NCBI GenBank assembly: GCA_031269595.1
Contig: JAISYX010000022.1
Location: 1 to 64,000, forward strand
Source: Oscillospiraceae bacterium
GTDB taxonomy: Bacteria; Bacillota; Clostridia; Oscillospirales; Acutalibacteraceae
Length of the DNA: 64,000 bases
Direction of reading: 5' to 3'
Shown here: positions 34,796 to 42,788 of the stretch, piece after piece
Numbering within the stretch: position 1 is the stretch's first letter
Layout: every line of letters begins with the position of its first letter
Made by a program: the position numbers and the translations under genes
Notes under the pieces: model-generated
The model's input: only the letters and a program-made list of their open reading frames with translations
Told to the model about the DNA's origin: nothing
Databases searched by the model: none

Positions 34796-34853
34796 GCACA
34801 AATCCGAACGATTCACCGATTGGAAAAACGGTTGAACGGTTCGGATTATGTGC
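34796..34853 (-). terminator. Terminator of tRNA-Leu, split by the attR core
   Basis: Minus strand GCACATAATCCGAAC (34853-34839) pairs with GTTCGGATTTGTGC (34809-34796), then TATATTTT. The 3' arm contains the inferred attR core, so the end of the terminator is supplied by the mobile element. Confidence 0.65.
34800..34809. other. Candidate attR
   Basis: AAATCCGAAC, a direct repeat of 26697-26706, located in the terminator hairpin of tRNA-Leu. Confidence 0.5.
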
Positions 34854-34856
34854 GTT

Positions 34857-34943
34857 TGGTGCTGGTGACCGGAATCGAACCGGTACGATGTTGCCATCAC
34901 AGGATTTTAAGTCCTGGGCGTCTGCCAGTTCCGCCACACCAGC
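34857..34943 (-). tRNA. tRNA-Leu (anticodon UAA)
   Basis: The acceptor GCTGGTG pairs with CACCAGC, discriminator A, encoded CCA. D-arm GCGGAACTGGCAGACGC, anticodon loop CTTAAAA with TAA, long class II variable arm (TGATGGCAACATCG), TPsiC arm with GGTTCGATTCC. 87 nt including CCA. The promoter is upstream on the minus strand. Confidence 0.97.
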
Positions 34944-34980
34944 ACATGTTGAACAAACGCCTTAAATTTGCCACTGTAAT

Positions 34981-35009
34981 ATGTTAGCATAATTTAGGGC
35001 ATTTGTCCA
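34981..35009 (-). promoter_or_regulatory. Promoter of tRNA-Leu
   Basis: Minus strand TGGACA (35009-35004), 17 nt, TAACAT (34986-34981). Confidence 0.55.
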
Positions 35010-35030
35010 GTATTTTTTACTAAATTTTTA

Positions 35031-35252
35031 TTAAAATTTGCTTCCTATCCATTGAAAAAGACTTTCGCCGGCAGAGGCTATCATTGTCCAGTCGATAATC
35101 CCCTTAATAAGCAGCACAGATGCCGCCGCAATCAACACCGTTACCAGCCACTTTGCCAAACCCGAAAATACCTTGATGGCAAGGTATAATATAAGTACGG
35201 CCAGTCCTATTTGTATTATACCGCTAAGAGCTCCGTTTAAAAAATCTATCAT
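35031..35252 (-). CDS. Small membrane protein, unknown
   Basis: 73 residues, mostly hydrophobic: two TM segments (about 10-30 and 36-55), Gly/Ala/Ile rich, ending FQWIGSKF. AGGAG is unusually far from the ATG, with the palindrome CGCAATTAATTGCG between them. It lies 42 nt behind murC in the same direction, so probably co-transcribed. No family recognised. Confidence 0.55.
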   Translation of the reverse strand: MIDFLNGALSGIIQIGLAVLILYLAIKVFSGLAKWLVTVLIAAASVLLIKGIIDWTMIASAGESLFQWIGSKF

Positions 35253-35294
35253 ACTTGTTTTTACGCAATTAATTGCGCACTCCTTTCGATTGGA

Positions 35295-36689
35295 TTAATC
35301 CTTAGCTTCCAGCTTTTGCTTAATTAGCTTTGCGCATTTGTAAATATCCCCGCAGCCCATGGTTATAACTAAATCTCCGCTGCCTGCGTTTGCTATTACA
35401 TAATCGGCTATCTCCTCAAATGAGCCCAAAAGCTTGCAGGGCTTGTTGATTCTCTCCTGCAGCTGTGAGGAGCTAACGCCTAAATCGTCAACCTCACGGG
35501 CGGGCATTATTTCTGTGAGTATCACCTGGTCGGCTATATCCAGAGCATTAGCAAACTCCTGCAACAAATTCTTAGTTCTAGTGTAGGTAAAGGGCTGAAA
35601 CACCGCCCACACCTTGTTAAAATGCATCTCCTTAACCGCCTTGAGAGTAACCTCAATTTCGGCGGGATGGTGTGCGTAATCGTCTGCCACAGTAAGGCCG
35701 TCAAACACTCCGTGCACCTCATAACGCCTGCCTGCGCCTGTAAATGAGCCAAGGCCGTTTACTATGTCCTGTGGGATTGCACCCGATACATGAGCCGCTG
35801 CGGCGGCCGCAAGGGCATTGTAGATGTTGTGTCTGCCTGGCACCTGGAGTGTGATGTCTGCTAAAGAGGTGCCCTTGTGAACCAGCTCAAATTCCCAGTG
35901 AGAGCCCTCGTTCATGCGTATATTTTTGGCTGTGTAATCGTTATTTTCGCCTAAACCAAAGGTGATAACAGGCAGCTCCACACCCTCCAGAGCCTTTAAT
36001 GAGTTAGCGTCGTCACCGTTGATTACAACAAGGCTTGAGGTCTGCTTGAGGAACTTATTAAATGAGCGTATCACGTTTTCAAGAGTGCCAAAATAGTCTA
36101 AATGGTCGGCATCTATGTTGAGTATAACCGCAATGGCAGGTGTTATTTGCAGGAAGGTATCTACAAATTCGCAGGCCTCACACACCATAATATCACTGTT
36201 GCCCACACGCCCGTTGCCGCCTATAAGAGGCAGCTTGCCGCCTATAAAAACAGTGGGGTCTATTCCTGCGGTCACAAGAATCTGCGCCAGCATAGAGCTG
36301 CTTGTGGTTTTGCCGTGAGTGCCGGAAATAGCAATAGTATTGGGATACCTGCGACAGAGCACGCCCAGCATAACAGAACGCTCAAAGACATGAATTCCTG
36401 CCTCCTTTGCCGCCAGAAGCTCAGGGTTATCCTTTTGGATTGCCGCTGAATATACAAGCAACTGGGCGTCTCCTATATTCTCTGCCCTGTGGCCTATAGC
36501 TACGGGTATGCCCATGCCTCTTATGCGCTTAACGGTATCAGATTCATTGTCTACATCAGAGCCTGTTATTATATAGTTGCCTGTGCTATGAAGTATCTCG
36601 ACTATGGGGCACATTCCTGAGCCGCCTATACCTATAAAATGCAGCCTTTTAAGCCCTGAAAAAATCTCATCTGCGTCTAAATTAACCAT
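35295..36689 (-). CDS. murC: UDP-N-acetylmuramate--L-alanine ligase
   Basis: 464 residues, normal length. It adds L-Ala to UDP-MurNAc in the cytoplasm. It shows the N-terminal Rossmann GIGGSGMCPI, P-loop SGTHGKTTSS (about 115-125), the ADDYAHHPAEI motif near 345 and the C-terminal TMGCGDI. GGAGG 9 nt before the ATG. Other mur genes are not adjacent, though ddl and murI are further along in the window. Confidence 0.97.
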   Translation of the reverse strand: MVNLDADEIFSGLKRLHFIGIGGSGMCPIVEILHSTGNYIITGSDVDNESDTVKRIRGMGIPVAIGHRAENIGDAQLLVYSAAIQKDNPELLAAKEAGIHVFERSVMLGVLCRRYPNTIAISGTHGKTTSSSMLAQILVTAGIDPTVFIGGKLPLIGGNGRVGNSDIMVCEACEFVDTFLQITPAIAVILNIDADHLDYFGTLENVIRSFNKFLKQTSSLVVINGDDANSLKALEGVELPVITFGLGENNDYTAKNIRMNEGSHWEFELVHKGTSLADITLQVPGRHNIYNALAAAAAAHVSGAIPQDIVNGLGSFTGAGRRYEVHGVFDGLTVADDYAHHPAEIEVTLKAVKEMHFNKVWAVFQPFTYTRTKNLLQEFANALDIADQVILTEIMPAREVDDLGVSSSQLQERINKPCKLLGSFEEIADYVIANAGSGDLVITMGCGDIYKCAKLIKQKLEAKD

Positions 36690-36731
36690 TAGTAGTATCC
36701 TCCTGCTAGGTTGCTTTGATTATAATTATAT

Positions 36732-37736
36732 CTATATTAATTTCCATTCAGAAATATTACATTGACCGCTGTTGTTGTTGCCCACGGCAAGCAAGCTTCC
36801 GTCTGCTTTAAGCCCTACAGAAAAAGCCGAGCCTGCGGCTATATCAACTATGTCTTTCCAGTCGGTAATATCACGTTCGCCGTAATTTAAGCTTCCAGCT
36901 GCAAACACCTTGCCTTCTGAGGTAATCCCCAGTGCGTGGCTTGAACCCGCAGCAACCCTTGTAACGGCATCCCAAGGCATTTTATTTGCGGACATGGTTG
37001 CAGATTGCACCACACCGTTCCGCTTGATACACAGAATATCATTTTGAGTAGCATAAATAGCTTGGACATAACGCCAATTTTGAGTTGTATTGCTGTAAGC
37101 ACCCAGAGTTAAAACCCTGCCGTCCTTGCGCAGCCCGCTAATAGAATCATAGGAGACGGCCAGCATTACTATATTCTCCCATTTTGAAACGTCAAAGCGG
37201 GTGGAATTGAGCAGCACCTTGCCATCTTTGGTAAGGGCGGCGGCAAGATTGCCTCCTGCCTCAAGTTCAATTACATCCTGCCATTCTAAAATGGCGATAT
37301 CCTCAGAGTTGGTGCTTACCACAGTGCCGTTAGAACGTAGACCAACAGTAAAGGTTTTTCCTGCTGCAACGCTTATTATATCATGCCATTCGCTTACATC
37401 GCACTGCCCATTTGAGTTATCTCCAACAGCCAGAACAGTGCCGTCGGCATTTAAACCAACAGTGTGGGCACTGCCTGCAGCTATGCTGTGCTTGCGGGTG
37501 GATTTAATAAGCTCGGGTAGCTTTTGGGCGGATTTCTTATTGTTTGAAGAGGCAAAGGAGATAATTGCGTTGCCAAAATCACCTGAAGCCTCAAGCTCCA
37601 AACCATTTTTATAATAATTCAATTTTTGTGCAAAAAATGTTGCAACAAAGGCAATAATTACAATTAATAAGACCTCAAGAACCACCGCACCGTCTTTTTT
37701 TTGAAGACTTGCAAATTTTTTTAGTAAATTTTTCAA
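36732..37736 (-). CDS. Membrane-anchored RCC1-repeat protein
   Basis: 334 residues starting at a TTG 7-9 nt behind GAGGTG. One TM (about 17-40, LEVLLIVIIAFVATFFAQ). A short acidic stretch follows, then six to seven RCC1-type blades with the pattern VAAGxxxTVGLxxxGTVLAxGxNxxGQC. It should form a beta-propeller outside the membrane. Bacterial RCC1 proteins are mostly uncharacterised. Position between murC and an MreB homologue hints at an envelope role, which is only inference. Confidence 0.75.
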   Translation of the reverse strand: MKNLLKKFASLQKKDGAVVLEVLLIVIIAFVATFFAQKLNYYKNGLELEASGDFGNAIISFASSNNKKSAQKLPELIKSTRKHSIAAGSAHTVGLNADGTVLAVGDNSNGQCDVSEWHDIISVAAGKTFTVGLRSNGTVVSTNSEDIAILEWQDVIELEAGGNLAAALTKDGKVLLNSTRFDVSKWENIVMLAVSYDSISGLRKDGRVLTLGAYSNTTQNWRYVQAIYATQNDILCIKRNGVVQSATMSANKMPWDAVTRVAAGSSHALGITSEGKVFAAGSLNYGERDITDWKDIVDIAAGSAFSVGLKADGSLLAVGNNNSGQCNISEWKLI

Positions 37737-37769
37737 GCTTTTCACCTCAATTAAAAATATCTGATATAG

Positions 37770-37838
37770 TCGAACCACTTGAAAAGCGGTGCAAAATAGA
37801 CCGCAAAGACAAGTCGGTTTTTGAGTGGCCTTTCTATA
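37770..37838 (-). repeat. MITE-like intergenic repeat, second copy
   Basis: It starts ATATAGTCGAACCACTTGAA and ends ACAAGTCGGTTTTTGAGTGG, sharing both ends with the repeat at 12334-12425. No coding capacity. Confidence 0.45.
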
Positions 37839-37839
37839 A

Positions 37840-38865
37840 TTAGAATGTATAAATATCTAATGGAGAGAGCGCAATCTCCTCCTCTGTGGCCGAATCCATA
37901 AACTTTAAGGCCTTGCCGCAGCCCAGAGCAACACAGTGCTGGGGGTCGTTAGCCAAAACTGCATTAAGCTTGGTTTTTTTAGACACCAGCTTGTCCATGC
38001 CGTAAAGCTGAGAGCTGCCGCCTGTGAGCAGCACGCCGTTTGTTAGTATATCTCCTATTAGCTCCGGGGCGGTTTGTTCTAAAACCTGCTGTATGCGCCT
38101 TGTTATAAGTATAGTTGGCTCCTCCAGAGCCTCAAATGCGTCATCTGAGGTCATGGTAACAAAGCGGGGAAGACCGTTTAGCAGGCTTCTGCCGCTCACC
38201 CTCATGGAGGCAACGGGATTGCGTGGCACAGCACAGCCAAGATTTATTTTAACCCTTTCGGCCATTCTGGGGCCTATTAACAGGTTAAACTTCTTTTTAA
38301 CATACCTTATAACGGCCTCGTCAAAGGCATGTCCCGCCATTTTAATGGAGTCGCAGCTGGCCATGCCGTTAAGTGAGAGCACGGCAATGTCAGATGTGCC
38401 CCCGCCTATATCCACAATCATGCAGCCCATGGGAGCAGAGATGTCTATGCCCGCACCAATTGCGGCGGCTATGGCCTCTTCAATAAGGCAAACCTTGCGA
38501 GCTCCTGAGGAGTGAAGAGCGTCGCTTACAGCTCTGCGCTCCACCTCTGTTATATTAATAGGCACACACACAACAACTCTGGGCATAAAAACTCTGTTGC
38601 CGCACACCTTTTCAACAAAGTTCATAAGCATTTGCTCGGTTAAATCATAATCTGAAATAACTCCGTCTTTAAGGGGATATATAGGGCGTATCCTCTCGGA
38701 GGTTCTGCCCAGCATTTTATATGCATCAAGCCCGTAGGCGATAATTTCATCTGTATCAATGTCCAGCGCAACCACTGCCGGCTCATCAAGGACTATGCCT
38801 CTCTCTTTGGTAATGATTTGGATACTGGAAGTTCCAAGGTCTATTCCTATATCAATTCCCGGCAA
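37840..38865 (-). CDS. MreB/Mbl-family actin homologue
   Basis: 341 residues from a TTG 8 nt behind AGGAGG; the GTG annotated alternative overlaps the SD itself. Actin-fold motifs: DIGIDLGTSSIQI (phosphate 1), VDIGGGTSDIAVLS (phosphate 2), GVLLTGGSSQLYG (adenosine). Length and the MTSDDAFEALEEP segment place it in the MreB/Mbl/MreBH group. No mreC/mreD follow, so it may be Mbl-like rather than the mreBCD operon copy. Roles: guiding elongation of the cell wall. Confidence 0.9.
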   Translation of the reverse strand: MPGIDIGIDLGTSSIQIITKERGIVLDEPAVVALDIDTDEIIAYGLDAYKMLGRTSERIRPIYPLKDGVISDYDLTEQMLMNFVEKVCGNRVFMPRVVVCVPINITEVERRAVSDALHSSGARKVCLIEEAIAAAIGAGIDISAPMGCMIVDIGGGTSDIAVLSLNGMASCDSIKMAGHAFDEAVIRYVKKKFNLLIGPRMAERVKINLGCAVPRNPVASMRVSGRSLLNGLPRFVTMTSDDAFEALEEPTILITRRIQQVLEQTAPELIGDILTNGVLLTGGSSQLYGMDKLVSKKTKLNAVLANDPQHCVALGCGKALKFMDSATEEEIALSPLDIYTF

Positions 38866-38996
38866 TAGCAGCACCTCCTTTTAAAAATTATATACACTTA
38901 TAATAATACATAAAATTTAAGTAAAAGTCAATTAATTGGAAGTTAATTTTTACCCTATTTTGTGGATTTATTATGAAATTGCACATTATATACGTT

Positions 38997-39042
38997 TAAA
39001 GCCAACATCCGATAGAACGAGTTCTACCGGATGCTGGCTTTA
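38997..39042 (-). terminator. Terminator of the dpaAB operon
   Basis: AAAGCCA-CATCCG-TAGAAC pairs with GTTCTA-CGGATG-TGGCTTT with small bulges. Followed by TTTAAACG on the minus strand. Confidence 0.7.
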
Positions 39043-39050
39043 GTTGCCAT

Positions 39051-39623
39051 TTAAACCAAAACAGGCTGAACCTGCTTGCCCTCCAGAGCCAGCTCCACAG
39101 CCTTGGCTGCCCTTGAAAGATCTGCCACCAAAGAGTTTGGCTTGTTTTCGGGGTCATCCTGCTTGTAGGGTACAAAATAATAATTCTTGGTGTTCATTAG
39201 CACTGCGATATTCTTTGAGGAAGCGGCTAGGCCGTCGTTTGTGGAAATAGCTAAAACCACTGGCTTGCCGTTTCTTAAATGCGCTTTTGCTGCCATTGTA
39301 ACAGCAGTATCTGTTATGCCTCCTGCAAGCTTGCCCAGTGTATTGCCTGTGCACGGGGCTATGATAAGTACGTCCAGAAGAGCCTTTGGACCTATAGGCT
39401 CAACGTCGTAAATTGTGTGCATTATTGGCTTTTCGCAAATGCGTATTATTTTGTGTTTAATTTCTTCGGCTGTGCCAAAGCGTGTGTCTGTCTTGTGTGC
39501 ATTTTCGGACATAATAGGATATATATCCGCACCCTGCTTTTCAAAATCCTCCATGCAGGCAATGGCGGCTTTAAAGGTGCAAAACGAACCTGTAAGCGCA
39601 AAGCCCACTTTTTTATTTCTCAT
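39051..39623 (-). CDS. dpaB: Dipicolinate synthase subunit B
   Basis: 190 residues of the flavoprotein family. ALTGSFCTFKAAI (nucleotide-binding start), LLDVLIIAPCTGNTLGKLAGGITD and the VVLAISTNDGLAASSKNI stretch match SpoVFB. With DpaA it makes dipicolinic acid in the mother cell for loading into the spore core. It overlaps dpaA by 4 nt. Confidence 0.95.
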   Translation of the reverse strand: MRNKKVGFALTGSFCTFKAAIACMEDFEKQGADIYPIMSENAHKTDTRFGTAEEIKHKIIRICEKPIMHTIYDVEPIGPKALLDVLIIAPCTGNTLGKLAGGITDTAVTMAAKAHLRNGKPVVLAISTNDGLAASSKNIAVLMNTKNYYFVPYKQDDPENKPNSLVADLSRAAKAVELALEGKQVQPVLV

Positions 39624-40495
39624 TTCTGTGCCTCCCTAAGTATGCTTCTAACGGTATCTTTGATAATAAGGGCGGAGGAAAAAGGAGAGTATTTGCCTGG
39701 CAAGCCAGGGGCAAATTCTGTTCTTATTCCGTACTTTTCGGCTGCCCTTAGGTCTATACCGCCCGGGTAGGAGGCCAGGTCTATAAGCATAGAGGAACGC
39801 TTCATTTGAGCTATCAGGCCTTCATTTATTACTAATTTGGGAACTGTATTAAATACAATATCTATATTTCGAATTACGCTTTTAAGCTCCTCAAAGCGAA
39901 TGGGAGCATAGCCCATTGTCTCTATCCACGCTAAATCTGTAGATTTGCGTGCCGCTACATAAACCTCTGCTCCCAGAGCCTTAAGCTTGCTGGCTATCAT
40001 TTTACCTATACGCCCATAGCCTGAAACAAGGCATTTTGAGCCGTTGAGCACATAAGGTGCACCTATAAGAGCCAAGGCCAAAGCACCCTCTGCCGTGGCA
40101 AGGGCGTTAAGAATCTGGAACTCCTCTACCTTGTAATAATCAATTACAGGCAGAATCTCCCAGCCTCTGGATATACGTTTAAGACCTTCAGACATCCCCG
40201 CAAAAATCCGTTTGCCCTGTAAGGCTTCAAGCATCCTCTCATCCAAGGACACAGACTTCATGCTAAAGGGTGCGTTTAAAAATGTTGCCACACGAACAAC
40301 GGGCAGAGGAAAAATTATTATCGCACTCATTCTTATCGCTGTAAACACGTCTGTCATTATTACAGAGTCGCCGCAGTAGCCTGCATTTTCAAGTCCGGCT
40401 GAATAAACCGTAAATCCATCCGCAGCAAGACTCCCGGCCAGATAGGCAGAGCGCATATCTCCGCCTATAACTGCGAAACAGCTTTCATTTTCCAT
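39620..40495 (-). CDS. dpaA: Dipicolinate synthase subunit A
   Basis: 291 residues, starting at the ATG 8 nt behind AAGGAGG; a GTG further up is inside the SD. It shows FAVIGGDMRSAYLAGSLA at the N terminus, then a Rossmann part with LVSGYGRIGKMIASKLKALGAEVYVAAR and a terminal YGIRTEFAPGLPGKYSP. It oxidises the product of DapA to dipicolinate. The presence of dpaAB is direct evidence that the organism sporulates or descends from a spore former. Confidence 0.95.
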   Translation of the reverse strand: MENESCFAVIGGDMRSAYLAGSLAADGFTVYSAGLENAGYCGDSVIMTDVFTAIRMSAIIIFPLPVVRVATFLNAPFSMKSVSLDERMLEALQGKRIFAGMSEGLKRISRGWEILPVIDYYKVEEFQILNALATAEGALALALIGAPYVLNGSKCLVSGYGRIGKMIASKLKALGAEVYVAARKSTDLAWIETMGYAPIRFEELKSVIRNIDIVFNTVPKLVINEGLIAQMKRSSMLIDLASYPGGIDLRAAEKYGIRTEFAPGLPGKYSPFSSALIIKDTVRSILREAQK

Positions 40496-40528
40496 AACAA
40501 GAACCTCCTTTTTCACCGCTCTTTTTAT

Positions 40529-40555
40529 TATAATATGGAAAGGCCGCTTTATGGT
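40529..40555 (-). promoter_or_regulatory. Sigma-K-like promoter of dpaAB
   Basis: Minus strand AC (40555-40554), a 16-nt spacer and CATATTATA (40537-40529), matching the mother-cell sigma-K pattern AC-N16-CATAnnnTA. spoVF in Bacillus is a sigma-K gene, which fits. Confidence 0.55.
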
Positions 40556-40565
40556 GAATTAGATT

Positions 40566-40622
40566 TTAGAATAGCAGCCCTCAAAAAGTGATTTTAACAC
40601 TCCTTGAGGGCTGCTATTCTAA
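40566..40622. repeat. Perfect 19-bp inverted repeat
   Basis: TTAGAATAGCAGCCCTCAA (40566-40584) and its exact inverse (40604-40622), with a 19-nt loop containing AGTG/CACT. No T tract on either strand. It could be a terminator for the DUF4190-like transcript or a remnant of an element. Confidence 0.6.
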
Positions 40623-41041
40623 TGGCAAATGGCCAATTTTAATGAAAAGGTTAGTAGGGGGCGGGTAGGGAAAAGTGAAAAGTGAAGAGTGAAAAGTGAA
40701 GAGTTGCGGTGAATTTGCGCAGCGAATCACCACAATTTTCAACTTTCAATTTTCAATTTTAAAAGCCCATATGTAAACTTCTTGTTAACATATCACTCCG
40801 CCCGCAAAGCCCATACCTTAGCCGTTTTTAGCCCATAAAAACCCGCCTAAAACCACACAAAAATTGACTTTTATCTGTGAATATGCTATAATATAACCCA
40901 GCGACTAGAGGCTAGGGTCAGAGGCTAAAAGCTAGAAATCGCCCTGTCGTATTTCCCGCTATAAATTAAGCTTAAACCACTTTTTAATCAAAATTTGCGC
41001 AGCAAATCCACCACAACTCTTCACTTTTCACTCTTCAATCT
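40623..41041. repeat. Repeat mosaic related to 22888-23554, no gene
   Basis: AGTGAAGAGTGAAAAGTG repeats (40671-40708), a segment CCATATGTAAACTTCTTGTT ... GCTATAAT (40768-40893) shared with 23210-23337, and a second segment (40905-41005) shared with 23060-23165. Here the two segments are in the opposite order. A promoter-like TTGACT-17-TATAAT is at 40864-40892. Confidence 0.7.
40864..40892 (+). promoter_or_regulatory. Promoter-like sequence inside the dispersed repeat (second copy)
   Basis: TTGACT (40864-40869), 17 nt, TATAAT (40887-40892). No ORF directly follows. Confidence 0.4.
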
Positions 41042-41536
41042 TCACTTTAAATAAGCCCCCCCCTGCGCTGCGGCACTTACAACTGCCAGCACCGTGATAC
41101 TCAGGCCTATCCCGTTAAGAATAAGCCCCGTAAGAGCAAAGCCGTTTAGTATTCCCTTTTGGTGTTTGTCAGAGGCAAAACAGATTATACCCAACACCAA
41201 GCCTGTAATGCAGAACAACAGAGCAAATATAAAAAGTATTAAATTGCTGATACCTATGCAGGCACAGCCCAAAAAGCTAAGCCAGCCCATAACAAAGGAG
41301 GTAATGCCCAGCCCCAAATTTGCCTTGGGAGGCGCAGGGGGAGCGGCAGCAACGGGCGGCACAGCAACAGGCTGAGCATAATATACAGGCTGCTCCTGCA
41401 CGGGCTGTTGTACATAGCCATATTGTGCTTGAGGCGGCGAATACACCGCCTGAGCGGGCTCGTTTACCTCATTATATGCCCTGTTTTCGGGCAGGGGTGC
41501 AAATGGGGGAATGCTCTTGTTAAAATTATCGTTCAT
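41042..41536 (-). CDS. DUF4190-like membrane protein
   Basis: 164 residues starting at MNDNFNKS, 7 nt behind GAGGAG; a start 5 codons earlier lacks an SD. A Pro/Gln/Ala-rich cytosolic N terminus (about 1-65) is followed by two TM segments (about 75-125), then a soluble loop GIICFASDKHQKGILNGFALTG and a last TM. This matches DUF4190. Function unknown. The start is 5 nt past the stop of the upstream gene, so the two form an operon. Confidence 0.7.
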   Translation of the reverse strand: MNDNFNKSIPPFAPLPENRAYNEVNEPAQAVYSPPQAQYGYVQQPVQEQPVYYAQPVAVPPVAAAPPAPPKANLGLGITSFVMGWLSFLGCACIGISNLILFIFALLFCITGLVLGIICFASDKHQKGILNGFALTGLILNGIGLSITVLAVVSAAAQGGAYLK

Positions 41537-41540
41537 AGCC

Positions 41541-42764
41541 TTACTCCTCAATCCTTCCTTTTGCTATCTCATCCCAGAGCTCTACAAACTCATCAGTTAA
41601 TATTGCATCTCCGCTCGGGAAGTGGCTGTCGAGCCAAACAACGTTTGCAATCATGCGTTTAATGCCCTCAGGGTCATTCTCTTCAACCAAATCGAATACC
41701 TCTCCCATGCTTTCTCTAAGCTCTGTATAGAAGGGGCTTTTTTGATAATCCTTGCCTGCCCATTTGTTTATTATAAAAATGTTTCCCTCTTTAATGGCCA
41801 TATAATCGGCAAACTCATCCTCGCTAACAGCGGCTTGGACAGCCTTGTTTACACGGGTGGTAAATATGGGCTCAAAAAAATCGCATTGTCTGGCTATCTC
41901 CTGAATGCCTGCGGCCTTAAACTCCTTAAGCTCTGCGCCCCTTATACCTCTTTCTTTAAAAAAGAGGTTAGATTCCTGCAAAAACTCAGCTATCTCCGCT
42001 ATGCTTTCAAAATGGAATGGAGATTCCTCGTCGTCAACATCAAAATCACTAGGCTCTTGCTCTTGCTCATAAACCCACCGGCGCATATATGTGCGGTTTA
42101 AAAAGTTAATCTCACTCTGGGTGGGATATTGGTGCTTTTCATATATCTTGGTGTAAATTGTAGGCACTCGCTTAAGCCTTTTGTTTAAGTCAGCAATATC
42201 AAAGTAGCTTATGTCAAAGTCGTCTATGCCCATCCATTCCCTGTATTCCTCATATGCCTCACCTTGCTTATCCTTAAAGGCCTCAACTATGTCATAAAGG
42301 CCTTCAACGCCGCCTGCGTCTTCCACTATGCCCAAGCCCTCTCCGGCTAAAATTCTGGGCAGCTCTTTTGCAGGCAGAGCCTCATCTGTTATAACTTCTT
42401 CAAGGGTGAGAAGAATCTGCCATCCGTCGCCAAAGTCATAGACAAAGCAAAGCAAATCCTCGGGATTAGATAGAACGCTGCTAAGCTTTGTTTTGCTTGC
42501 ATCCTTGGATTCCCCGTCAATGTCTAAATCCATATCCGGCAATTCATAGCGGACAATCAAGGGCTTGGCGTCCTTTGCATTTGGAAGGGACTTAAGCACA
42601 TGTTCAAAATTGAACATGTGGCTTGCCTCCATTTCAAACATTGTCATTATAATATACGCCAAACGTGAGAGCTTCACGTTACCCGCTACCTGAAAGCTGC
42701 GCCAGATAACAGGCTTAAAATCAAGCAGCTCTGCTGTAAGCTGATATATAGGTTGTGTGGCCAT
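41541..42764 (-). CDS. Plasmid pRiA4b ORF-3-like protein
   Basis: 407 residues. The N-terminal 130 residues carry the family pattern (YQLTAELLDFKPVIWRSFQV, LSRLAYIIMTMFEME, FVYDFGDGWQILLTLEE). The rest is acidic and helical with no motif. Domain function is unknown; it occurs in chromosomal genes of many bacteria. It starts with GGGACAAACAATGG on the minus strand, a weak SD. Confidence 0.75.
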   Translation of the reverse strand: MATQPIYQLTAELLDFKPVIWRSFQVAGNVKLSRLAYIIMTMFEMEASHMFNFEHVLKSLPNAKDAKPLIVRYELPDMDLDIDGESKDASKTKLSSVLSNPEDLLCFVYDFGDGWQILLTLEEVITDEALPAKELPRILAGEGLGIVEDAGGVEGLYDIVEAFKDKQGEAYEEYREWMGIDDFDISYFDIADLNKRLKRVPTIYTKIYEKHQYPTQSEINFLNRTYMRRWVYEQEQEPSDFDVDDEESPFHFESIAEIAEFLQESNLFFKERGIRGAELKEFKAAGIQEIARQCDFFEPIFTTRVNKAVQAAVSEDEFADYMAIKEGNIFIINKWAGKDYQKSPFYTELRESMGEVFDLVEENDPEGIKRMIANVVWLDSHFPSGDAILTDEFVELWDEIAKGRIEE

Positions 42765-42788
42765 TGTTTGTCCCTCTCTCTCTATCGG

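Larger units (their letters stand above)
26697..34809. mobile_element. Integrative mobilizable element in the tRNA-Leu terminator
   Basis: About 8.1 kb bounded by the direct repeat AAATCCGAAC (26697-26706 and 34800-34809). It carries a large serine recombinase at the left end, an XRE regulator, accessory genes, MobC, a relaxase and cargo genes. There is no type IV secretion machinery, so it would be mobilized in trans. Codon use and GC differ from the neighbours (for example GCGCGG and CCGGAG-rich mob genes). The boundaries are inferred from the short repeat and gene content. Confidence 0.75.

Noticed and set aside
26674-34860. GTTTGGTGC shared near both element ends as att core
   Set aside because: It lies outside the inferred recombination point on both sides and would cut the tRNA CCA end. 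AAATCCGAAC fits the recombinase C terminus better.
34670-34937. Minus-strand frames overlapping tRNA-Leu
   Set aside because: They read through the tRNA and its terminator. The part left of the tRNA is, however, the predicted recombinase tail in the circular form.
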